DNA of 13,385 bases. Source: CAYONM01 sp964405325. GTDB taxonomy: Bacteria > Planctomycetota > UBA11346. Below are positions 1 to 6,352 of the stretch, one piece after another. A program made the translations under genes and the position numbers. The notes beneath the pieces were generated by a model. It worked only from the letters and a program-made list of their open reading frames with translations. It had not been told where the DNA came from and made no database searches. How positions within the stretch are numbered: the stretch's first letter is position 1; each line of letters starts with the position of its first letter. The stretch spans positions 1 to 13,385 of the forward strand of contig CAYONM010000098.1 in assembly GCA_964405325.1 (NCBI GenBank), read 5' to 3'.

Positions 1-176
1 ATTTTTTGACGGGCCCTTAGGGTGCGGAAAGAAATAAACGTTACAGATCGCGCAGAGATTTTGTCGATCCTTCAAGGCGCGAAGAGTGAGCATATCGGGC
101 ATATGTGAGCGATAAGCAACGCAGAAGGGCGGCAAAAGATCAAGCGAAATGTAATGTTTATTTTTTGACGGGCCCT
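1..176. repeat. Repeat cluster: 17-bp direct repeat plus MITE-like imperfect palindrome
   Basis: The 17-mer attttttgacgggccct occurs exactly at 1-17 and again at 160-176. Between the copies, 32-44 (aaataaacgttac) is inverted at 151-163 with 12 of 13 positions matching. Weaker inverted similarity continues inward on both sides, for example around the cgacaaaa/cggcaaaa and gaagg blocks, so 32-163 is a long imperfect palindrome of about 130 bp. No convincing gene lies here. The first copy may be the end of another unit cut by the window edge, which would make this a tandem or nested array of small non-autonomous elements. The inverted and direct repeats are seen directly; the mobile-element reading is inference. 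Confidence 0.55.
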
Positions 177-196
177 AAGCATCCAAACGACCGGCC

Positions 197-400
197 CTAG
201 CCCGCCTGGCCGCTGACGTAAGCGCGGGTGGTGGGATGCTCGCGCTGGTCGAAGATGCGTTCGGTCGGGCCCGTGCGGGCATCGGCCACCCCACGGCTGC
301 TGCCGCCGATCTAGACATCGATGCGGACACCGTGCTCGGCTTCGTAGCGCTTGGAAACCAGCGGGCACCACCGGGAACCCATCCGGGTCCATTCGATCGA
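197..400 (-). pseudogene. Possible decayed coding remnant downstream of the MCE gene
   Basis: Immediately after the MCE-gene stop, the same minus-strand frame continues for 29 codons to a TAG (311-313), then for 37 codons to a TAG at 197-199. The last segment reads like a protein C-terminus, with GPTERIF followed by HPTTRAYVSGQAG. This faintly recalls the end of phosphate-type (PstB-like) ABC ATPases, which finish in a Y-[IV]-x-G-x-x-G pattern. No complete domain can be seen, and no intact ORF with a start covers the region. It could be a pseudogene tail left by rearrangement, or chance open frame in GC-rich DNA. The similarity is from memory and weak. Confidence 0.22.
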
Positions 401-1585
401 TCAGCGCTCGGTTGGTGCGCTTTCTTCTCGGGGCTCCGCTCCGAGCACCCCTGAAGCTGGCGCCGCTTCCGCCGATAGACCCCGACGACGATAGCCCTCG
501 TGGAAGGCGCGGCGGGCACGCAGGCGCTCGCGTTGTTTGCGAGCGGCTTCGGCTTTTTCTTCGGTCTGACCCCAAACCAGGATCTCCGGGTTGTCGGCCA
601 GACGCTCGGACAGCTCGCGGGCGGTGATCACGGTGTCGTTCAGGTCGCCAGCGAGTTCGTCGTTGGTTAACACCTGGCCCATCAGGCCGCGGCCCTGGCG
701 GAGGCCTTCCAGCAGCGCCTGGCTGTGCTCGGACAGCTGTTGCAGGCTACCAGTGAGCGCGGTCACGGCCTCGCGGTTGTCGCTGACCATACCGCCCACG
801 GCAGTGCTCGCCTGATCGACGCTCTGCACCGCTTGCCGGCTATCGCCGATCAGGGTGTCCATATTGGCAATCACCCTGTCGACCCGCTCGCGCCAGGTAT
901 CGAGAGTGGTCTGCACGCTCTCGGCGCTGGCGACGAAGCTATCAGTGATGGATTGCTCACTGGTGCGCAGCTCGGCCAGCAGCTGCTGCGCCTCGTCCAG
1001 GGTCCGCTCCAGTTTGTTCACCGTGGTATTGGCCCGCTGGCTGACGCTTTCGGCGTTGGCCATCACCGTCGCCCCGCGCTCCAGGATCAAGCGCACCTGG
1101 GTGCGATTGTGCTCGGACATCAGATCGGTCATTCCGGTCGCGATCTCTTGGCTCTGCTGCAGCATGGTGTCCAAAGCCCCCTGCTGCACGTGCAGCCAGG
1201 CGGTGCCGTCGGTATCCAACGCTGGTCCAGGCGGGTCGTCGGGGCGGCTGAACTCCAGGAAGCTATCACCGAAGATGCCATTGGTCAGCAGGGTCAGATC
1301 GCTGGATTCGTGCAGGGTGTACAGGCTGTTGATGCTGAGCTCGGCCCGGATCGCACCGCGGGAGTCGGCGTTGGGCCGGACCTGGACCACCTGACCAATG
1401 CGCAAACCAGCCAGAGTCACCGGCGAACCGGCGCGCAAACCGCCGGCATTGTCGAGGAAAGCGCTGACCCGATAGAAGTTGGCAAACATCATGCTGTCAG
1501 ACCACAGCACGATGACGGTGATGGCGACGATGCCGATGATCATCAGCAGGCCGACCTTGAACTCCTGGCCGCGACTGGCTTCCAT
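401..1585 (-). CDS. MCE/MlaD-family lipid-transport protein
   Basis: This 394-residue protein has a short cytoplasmic N-terminus, one hydrophobic signal-anchor helix (about residues 12-28) and an MCE domain (about 36-115, including the NAGGLRAGSPVTLAGLRIG stretch typical of the family). A long, mostly helical, Gln/Ser/Glu-rich region with coiled-coil character follows to about residue 330, then a charged Arg/Glu/Lys tail. MCE proteins are periplasmic substrate-binding subunits anchored in the inner membrane; they work with an MlaE permease and MlaF ATPase to move phospholipids between membranes. Neither partner gene is present in the window, so the transported lipid and the partner ABC complex are unknown. 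The gene is divergent from serA across a 112-bp gap that contains a small palindrome (aggccg-6 nt-cggcct, 1597-1614). No strong Shine-Dalgarno precedes the ATG; it was chosen because the hydrophobic helix follows it directly. Confidence 0.85.
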   Translation of the reverse strand: MEASRGQEFKVGLLMIIGIVAITVIVLWSDSMMFANFYRVSAFLDNAGGLRAGSPVTLAGLRIGQVVQVRPNADSRGAIRAELSINSLYTLHESSDLTLLTNGIFGDSFLEFSRPDDPPGPALDTDGTAWLHVQQGALDTMLQQSQEIATGMTDLMSEHNRTQVRLILERGATVMANAESVSQRANTTVNKLERTLDEAQQLLAELRTSEQSITDSFVASAESVQTTLDTWRERVDRVIANMDTLIGDSRQAVQSVDQASTAVGGMVSDNREAVTALTGSLQQLSEHSQALLEGLRQGRGLMGQVLTNDELAGDLNDTVITARELSERLADNPEILVWGQTEEKAEAARKQRERLRARRAFHEGYRRRGLSAEAAPASGVLGAEPREESAPTER

Positions 1586-1697
1586 AATCGGATGCTAGGC
1601 CGACTCGACGGCCTGCCAATGCGCAGCCGGTTCACCATTGAGCATAAGACGGCAGGCGCTGCGATACCGGCTCGTTTGACGACAAGGACCCAGGCCC

Positions 1698-2933
1698 ATG
1701 CCCATACCCCGCTATTCCCTCAACAAGGACCACATCCGCATCCTACTGCTGGAAGGGATCCATCCCGACACCGTCGCCTGTCTGAACAAAGCCGGCTACC
1801 ACAACATCCGCTACGAGAAGACGGCGCTGGATGACGAGGCCCTGCTGGCAGCGGTGCAGGGGGTGCACTTCATCGGCATTCGCAGCCGCACCAAACTGAG
1901 CAAGCGGGTGATCGACGCCGCCGACAAGCTGGTGGCCATTGGCTGCTTTTGCATCGGCACCAACCAGGTGGACCTGCTGGCCGCTGCCGCCCGCGGCATT
2001 CCGGTGTTCAACGCCCCCTTCTCCAACACCCGCTCGGTGGCGGAACTGGTTTTGGGCGAGATTCTGCTCCTGTTGCGGGATATTCCGGCCAAAAATGCCG
2101 CCGCGCATCGCGGCCAGTGGCAGAAGAGCGCCTCGGCCAGCTTCGAGGTACGCGGCAAACAACTGGGCATCGTCGGCTACGGCCACATCGGCAGCCAGCT
2201 GGGCATTCTGGCCGAGGCCATCGGCATGCGAGTCTGCTACTACGATGTGATCGACCAGCTGGCCCTGGGCAACGCCACCCCCCTGCCCAACCTGGACGCG
2301 ATTCTGGATCGTTCGGACGTGGTGGCGCTGCACGTCCCCGAAACCGAACAGACCCGCGGCATGATCGGCAGCGAGCAGTTGGCACGTATGCGGGCGGGAT
2401 CGGTGCTGATCAACGCCTCACGTGGCAGCGTGGTGGACATCAATGCCCTGACCGAGTCCCTGCGCTCGGGGCACGTTGCTGGCGCCGCGATCGATGTCTT
2501 CCCGGTGGAACCATCGGGCAACAACGAAGAATTCGTCTCTCCCCTGCGCGATTTCGATAACGTCATCCTGACCCCACACGTCGGCGGCAGCACCGTGGAA
2601 GCCCAAGCGAATATCGGTACGGAAGTGGCCACCAAGCTGATCACCTACTCCGACAACGGCTCCACCCGCTTTGCGGTAAATTTCCCCGAAGTCTCTCTGC
2701 CCGCGCACGCCGGTACCTGCCGCCTGTTGCATATCCACGAAAATAAACCCGGCATCATGCAGCAGCTCAACCAGATCTTCGCAGCCGAAGGGATCAACAT
2801 CGCAGCACAATACTTGCAGACCACTGCCAACATCGGCTATGTGGTCTTCGATCTGGATACGGATCGCAGTCAGGAGATATTAAATCGGATCAGCAAACTA
2901 CCAGGAACGGTTCGGGCACGGATCTTGTACTGA
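1698..2933 (+). CDS. serA: D-3-phosphoglycerate dehydrogenase, ACT-domain type
   Basis: This enzyme oxidises 3-phosphoglycerate to 3-phosphohydroxypyruvate with NAD, the first committed step of serine synthesis in the cytosol. The 411-residue length matches the short E. coli-type enzyme. The nucleotide-binding motif GYGHIG is at residues 160-165. The D-2-hydroxyacid dehydrogenase catalytic residues are visible as Arg242 (NASRGSVVD), Glu271 (VFPVEPSG) and His294 (LTPHVGGST). The C-terminal ACT domain, about 335-411, carries HIHENKPGIM and NIAAQYLQT, the serine-binding regulatory module, so feedback inhibition by serine is expected. An AAGGA lies 9 nt before the ATG. A truncated cupin reading frame follows 35 bp downstream on the same strand. 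No terminator is evident after the stop. Confidence 0.96.
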   Translation: MPIPRYSLNKDHIRILLLEGIHPDTVACLNKAGYHNIRYEKTALDDEALLAAVQGVHFIGIRSRTKLSKRVIDAADKLVAIGCFCIGTNQVDLLAAAARGIPVFNAPFSNTRSVAELVLGEILLLLRDIPAKNAAAHRGQWQKSASASFEVRGKQLGIVGYGHIGSQLGILAEAIGMRVCYYDVIDQLALGNATPLPNLDAILDRSDVVALHVPETEQTRGMIGSEQLARMRAGSVLINASRGSVVDINALTESLRSGHVAGAAIDVFPVEPSGNNEEFVSPLRDFDNVILTPHVGGSTVEAQANIGTEVATKLITYSDNGSTRFAVNFPEVSLPAHAGTCRLLHIHENKPGIMQQLNQIFAAEGINIAAQYLQTTANIGYVVFDLDTDRSQEILNRISKLPGTVRARILY

Positions 2934-2968
2934 TTGCAGAATCGCCGTATGCAAAAAGGTTACCCACC

Positions 2969-3226
2969 ATGCCCATCCCTCACCTGACCGATCACCCCGA
3001 AGACGGCCCTTTTGCCGAGATATTCCGCAGCCAGCATACCGTCCGTACCGATGACAGCCGTCAGCGCTCGGCCCTGACCCCTATCTATTTCCAGCTGAAA
3101 AAAGGCGAGACCAGCCGTTTCCACCGGGTCGCCAGCGATGCGGTCTGGAATCTTTATCGTGACTGCTGCACTGGACCGTACCGCCACCCCAGCAGCTGCG
3201 TTTCCTGCCAGCCCTGCTGGCGGTAG
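2969..3226 (+). pseudogene. Truncated DUF985/cupin_5 gene, N-terminal part only
   Basis: The first 65 or so codons match the DUF985 (cupin_5) pattern: HPEDGPFAEIFRS, then RSALTPIYFQLKKGETS, FHRVASDAVWNLY. In the family this is followed by about 100 more residues completing the beta-barrel with a YEGDP-like turn. Here the similarity stops at about 3160-3168. The frame then runs through the antisense of the GNAT gene and ends at a TAG after 85 codons. The protein would lack most of its cupin barrel and is unlikely to be functional. An AAGGT sits upstream of the ATG, and the frame follows serA closely, so it was probably once co-transcribed with serA. The break coincides with the 3' end of the nif operon, which suggests recombination there. 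Family assignment is by motif recall. Confidence 0.7.
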
Positions 3227-3606
3227 AAGTCCAGCGCTGGCTGGTTGCCGCGATCGGCCAGCAACTGCACGCGGCTCAAACCACGTTCACGACACCAAGC
3301 CACCGCGGCCTGCAGCAGTTGCCGGCCCCAACCGCGGCCGCGATGCTGGGCATTAATGACCATGTCTTCCAGCAAACCAACCGGGCCACCCTCGGCGGTA
3401 CTGATCAGGATCTGAACGCTCACCATGCCGATCACACATCCGTCCATCTCGGCAACCAGGACCAGGCTGGTATCGTCGTCGATCAGCACCGCCAGGACAC
3501 AGGCAGCCCTGCCGGCATCGAAGTCGAAATCCGCCTCGATACCGAACAACTGCCGCAGCAACTCGCAGCAGGCGGGAATATCTGCGGCGCAGGCGGTACG
3601 AATCAT
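3154..3606 (-). CDS. GNAT-family N-acetyltransferase at the end of the nif operon
   Basis: This 150-residue single-domain protein has GNAT motif A at about 79-99 (LEDMVINAQHRGRGWGRQLL), whose R-G-R-G-W-G loop would bind the acetyl-CoA pyrophosphate. Motif B follows near 124-133 (ALDFYRQQGW). It should transfer an acetyl group from acetyl-CoA to an amine, but the substrate cannot be read from the sequence. Its ATG overlaps the ferredoxin stop in an ATGA (3603-3606), so it is probably translationally coupled to the nif operon and expressed with it. The last codons (TAA at 3154-3156) lie where the opposing cupin gene is broken, so the extreme C-terminus may derive from the junction. A role in nitrogen fixation is inference from position only. 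Confidence 0.85.
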   Translation of the reverse strand: MIRTACAADIPACCELLRQLFGIEADFDFDAGRAACVLAVLIDDDTSLVLVAEMDGCVIGMVSVQILISTAEGGPVGLLEDMVINAQHRGRGWGRQLLQAAVAWCRERGLSRVQLLADRGNQPALDFYRQQGWQETQLLGWRYGPVQQSR

Positions 3607-3911
3607 GTCAGCAGCAGTTCTTCCGCCGGCTTGCCTTCTTCCAGGGCATCGAGGATCTCATCGATCTTGGCCTCGTCGACCTTGCCGTACCAATCGCCGG
3701 AAGGATAGATCACCATCACCGGGCCGTGATCGCAAATTTTCAAGCAGCCGGTAGTGGAAACCAAGGCATCGATGCCACGATCGATGATCTCGTTTTCCAG
3801 ATACTGCACCAGATCCGCCGCTTCTTTGCGATTACAGACCCCCTGGGCCTGGCCGCTGACGCGAAAGGAATTGCACACCAGAATGTGATGTTCGGGCTTG
3901 TTGATGGCCAT
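3603..3911 (-). CDS. Thioredoxin-like [2Fe-2S] ferredoxin (Shethna protein I / clostridial 2Fe type)
   Basis: This protein of 102 residues carries four cysteines, at 13, 26, 56 and 60 from the chosen start. The spacing is C-x12-C-x29-C-x3-C, with VCNS, VCNR and TGCLKICDHGP. This is the signature of thioredoxin-fold [2Fe-2S] ferredoxins. By recall, relatives include the Clostridium pasteurianum 2Fe ferredoxin, reported to interact with the MoFe protein, and Azotobacter Shethna protein I. It may carry electrons to, or otherwise assist, nitrogenase in the cytosol. The start is the ATG at 3911, which has AAGGA 7 nt upstream. A longer frame would begin with a GTG at 3932 overlapping the nifV stop and has no such site. 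It lies 17 nt after nifV and overlaps the GNAT gene by 4 nt. Confidence 0.88.
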   Translation of the reverse strand: MAINKPEHHILVCNSFRVSGQAQGVCNRKEAADLVQYLENEIIDRGIDALVSTTGCLKICDHGPVMVIYPSGDWYGKVDEAKIDEILDALEEGKPAEELLLT

Positions 3912-3918
3912 GATGATG

Positions 3919-3923
3919 TCCTT
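3919..3923 (-). promoter_or_regulatory. Shine-Dalgarno fixing the ferredoxin start
   Basis: AAGGA on the minus strand lies 7 nt before the ATG at 3911. It lies inside the longer GTG-initiated frame, so it favours the internal ATG. Confidence 0.75.
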
Positions 3924-3928
3924 GTTTT

Positions 3929-5050
3929 TCACAGGCCCGTAGCGGGCGTGGTTTCGTGATAGAGACGCAACAATTCATAGGGATGCAGATCGCGCGCCAT
4001 CTCGCGCGCGAGTTCGCGGACCCGCTCCAGCAAAACCGACAGCTCGGATTCGACGATCGTCACTCCCTGCTCAGCCAAGGCTGCACGGACGGCACTCCCA
4101 CCGGAATGGAAACCAATCAGAAAACGTCGATCGTCGCGGCCGACCAATTCCGGGGCAAAGGCTTCATAGCTTGTTGAATCACGCAGCTGGCCAGCCACAT
4201 GCAAACCGCTCTCGTGGCTGAAGCAGCATTTTCCGACAACTGGCTTGTCATCAGCAATGGCGCGATCAGCGCAGCTGGCAACGGTGCGGCTGAGCCGATC
4301 CAGGCCATCAAAGCGCCGCAACAGAGTCAAGCCGGCCTGCCGAGCCCCCAAGGCGACCTCGGCCAGGACGGCGTTGCCGGCGCGCTCGCCCAGACCGTTG
4401 ACGGTGACATCGCAACAAGCCGCACCGCAGTGCAAAGCCATCAGGCTGCCGGCAGTGGCCAGACCGAGATCGTTATGCAGATGCACGCCAGCGGCCAGAC
4501 CCGGCAGGCGATGCCGCATTTCCGACACCACCGCTTGTAGTTGCCAGGGCAACCAGACCCCGACGGTATCCGCCAGTCGAACTCGTACCGCGCCGGACTC
4601 GCGCACGGCACGGGCGATGGCGATCAACGTTTCCACCGGTGTACGCGAGGCATCCTGCAGGCCCACCGAGACCAAGGGCACCAGACCGGCCGCCAGTTCG
4701 ACAGCCGCCTGCAGTTCCGCCAATGCCGCTGGAGCATCGCGATGCTGCAAGGTCAATTGTCGCTCTGATAAACCAGAACTGAGATGAATAACCGAAACGC
4801 CAAGGTCCGATGCAAGCTGGATTTCGTCACGACGTGGCCGACACCAGGCCGCCAGCCGACAGGGCAAGTCCGCAGCAACGATGGCAGCCATATCCGCCTG
4901 TACAATCGGCCCCATGGCGGGCATCCCGATCTCCAGTTCGGCGACGCCGAGGCTGGCCAACTCACGTGCGATGGTCAGTTTATCGTCGCGCGAAAACACC
5001 ACCCCTGGCGCCTGTTCACCATCTCGCAGCGTGGTATCGATAAGGTACAT
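3929..5050 (-). CDS. nifV: Homocitrate synthase NifV
   Basis: NifV condenses acetyl-CoA with 2-oxoglutarate to (R)-homocitrate, the organic ligand of FeMo-co. The 373-residue protein opens with the catalytic-barrel motif DTTLRDGEQ (residues 5-13). It has the metal-binding HLHND (190-194) and GLGERAGN (219-226) of the isopropylmalate/homocitrate synthase family. There is no long C-terminal LeuA-type regulatory domain, as expected for NifV. The usual GKHSG motif reads GFHSG here (313-317). The start is the ATG at 5050, because GAGGA lies 6 nt upstream and conserved sequence follows directly; an upstream in-frame ATG at 5068 has no good RBS. It follows nifB by 22 nt and precedes the ferredoxin, so it sits in the same transcript. 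LeuA-like function is unlikely in this context. Confidence 0.93.
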   Translation of the reverse strand: MYLIDTTLRDGEQAPGVVFSRDDKLTIARELASLGVAELEIGMPAMGPIVQADMAAIVAADLPCRLAAWCRPRRDEIQLASDLGVSVIHLSSGLSERQLTLQHRDAPAALAELQAAVELAAGLVPLVSVGLQDASRTPVETLIAIARAVRESGAVRVRLADTVGVWLPWQLQAVVSEMRHRLPGLAAGVHLHNDLGLATAGSLMALHCGAACCDVTVNGLGERAGNAVLAEVALGARQAGLTLLRRFDGLDRLSRTVASCADRAIADDKPVVGKCCFSHESGLHVAGQLRDSTSYEAFAPELVGRDDRRFLIGFHSGGSAVRAALAEQGVTIVESELSVLLERVRELAREMARDLHPYELLRLYHETTPATGL

Positions 5051-5056
5051 CGGCAT

Positions 5057-5061
5057 TCCTC
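5057..5061 (-). promoter_or_regulatory. Shine-Dalgarno fixing the nifV start
   Basis: GAGGA on the minus strand is 6 nt before the ATG at 5050 and lies inside the longer frame that would start at 5068. It supports the shorter NifV. Confidence 0.7.
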
Positions 5062-5072
5062 GATTCATTCAC

Positions 5073-6332
5073 TCAGGCGCAGGCCATGCCACCACCGCCG
5101 CAACTTTCGGTCGAGCAAGCACTACCTGAACGGCAAGCTGGTTGCCGGAGTTCGGTCAGGCGTCCGGCAAAGACCAACTCCAGGGCATCTTCGATAGTAC
5201 CCTCCGAGCAGAGCACCTTGACCCCGTGCTCGGCCAGCGCGATCTCGGGCGTGCTACCGGCAGCCGAGGCAACCACGGCCCGGCAGTCGTGCACCACCTC
5301 GGCTAGGTGCTGCCAGCGCTCCGGCCCCATGCCAGGATCCGGCGCCTTGCGCACGTCCACAAGACGGAAGCAATCGTTCTCCTCGGCGTAGATCAACAGT
5401 TCATCGGTATGCCCCAGATGCTGGTTGACCAGAACCCCCTCCATACTGCAGACGGCGACATAGGGCCTGGTTTCGATGCTAGCGGAATCCATGTTGGCTG
5501 CCTCCTTCATGAGCGTGGCGGCGTAATCGGGGTTGCCGCAGCCGATCTTACCGACGGCGTCGGCACGACAGCGACTGCAGTGGGGCATCTGTGGCAGAAT
5601 ATGCTCGGCAATTTTGCGCAGACTGCGAATAGTGCTGGTATCCGGCTCGGGAATATCCGCAAAAGCGGTCCCCACCACCGGCTTGAGACTCATCAGGTTG
5701 AACAAATCAGCACCCAGTACCTTCACCCCCTTGGCAATTTCTAAAATATGCTGGTCGTTGACACCGGGGATAAAGATACTGTTGACCTTCACGGTGATCC
5801 CATGCCGCTTCAGTGCCCGGATCGCCGACATCTGGCGCAACAGGATGCGACGCGCGCCGATACCGCCGCGGTAAACCTCGTCACCATCACGAATCCAGCG
5901 GTAGATCTGGCCGCCGATATCCGGATCCAGGGCATTGATGGTGATCGTGACATGGCTCACACCCAGCTGCGCCAGCTCCTGGATATGCGAAGCAATGCCT
6001 AGGCCATTGGAGGAGACGCAGAGGATCATGTCCGGATAGGCCGCACGGACTCGCCGCAGGGTGGCCATGGTCTCAGCTGGGTTGGCGAATGGATCGCCCG
6101 GTCCGGCAATGCCGACCGTGCTGATGGAGGGATCGCGCTCGATCATCTCACGCAGGTACCACAGCGCCTGCGGCGGTGTGAGCACGCCAGAGGTGACACC
6201 GGGCCGACTTTCATTCAGACAATCAAATTGTCGATTACAGAACTGGCACTGCACATTGCACTTGGGCGCTACCGGCAAATGAATGCGACTGTGGGTCTTG
6301 CGCGCCTCGGAATCGAAACAGGGATGACGCAT
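5073..6332 (-). CDS. nifB: NifB, radical-SAM NifB-co synthase with C-terminal NifX-like domain
   Basis: NifB builds the 8Fe-9S-carbide precursor (NifB-co) of FeMo-co by radical-SAM chemistry. In 419 residues, the SAM-cluster motif CNVQCQFC gives Cys25, Cys29 and Cys32. The GIAGPGDPFAN segment near 74-84 is the SAM-binding GGE-like region of this family. Further cysteines in the barrel (for example the CSRC-x9-GCGNPDY region) match family cluster ligands. From about residue 298 a dinitrogenase-cofactor (NifX/NafY-like) domain begins (VAVCSMEGVLVNQHLGHTDEL). The protein ends in a Cys/Gly-rich tail with four Cys in the last 20 residues. The ATG at 6332 has AGGAG 7 nt upstream; the longer frame would start with a GTG at 6356 overlapping the nifN stop. 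The gene lies 20 nt after nifN, as a separate ORF rather than the fused NifN-B of some clostridia. Confidence 0.96.
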   Translation of the reverse strand: MRHPCFDSEARKTHSRIHLPVAPKCNVQCQFCNRQFDCLNESRPGVTSGVLTPPQALWYLREMIERDPSISTVGIAGPGDPFANPAETMATLRRVRAAYPDMILCVSSNGLGIASHIQELAQLGVSHVTITINALDPDIGGQIYRWIRDGDEVYRGGIGARRILLRQMSAIRALKRHGITVKVNSIFIPGVNDQHILEIAKGVKVLGADLFNLMSLKPVVGTAFADIPEPDTSTIRSLRKIAEHILPQMPHCSRCRADAVGKIGCGNPDYAATLMKEAANMDSASIETRPYVAVCSMEGVLVNQHLGHTDELLIYAEENDCFRLVDVRKAPDPGMGPERWQHLAEVVHDCRAVVASAAGSTPEIALAEHGVKVLCSEGTIEDALELVFAGRLTELRQPACRSGSACSTESCGGGGMACA

Positions 6333-6339
6333 GATGGAG

Positions 6340-6344
6340 CTCCT
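6340..6344 (-). promoter_or_regulatory. Shine-Dalgarno fixing the nifB start
   Basis: AGGAG on the minus strand is 7 nt before the ATG at 6332. It makes the GTG at 6356, which lacks comparable support, an unlikely start. Confidence 0.8.
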
Positions 6345-6352
6345 GAGCAGAC

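Noticed and set aside
72..575. 167-codon and 114-codon minus-strand open frames at the left edge
   Set aside because: Arg/Pro/Ser-rich translations overlapping the MCE-gene tail and the repeat cluster, with no domain features.
725..1834. 369-codon plus-strand open frame across the MCE gene and the start of serA
   Set aside because: It overlaps two well-supported genes and its translation looks like low-complexity shadow sequence.
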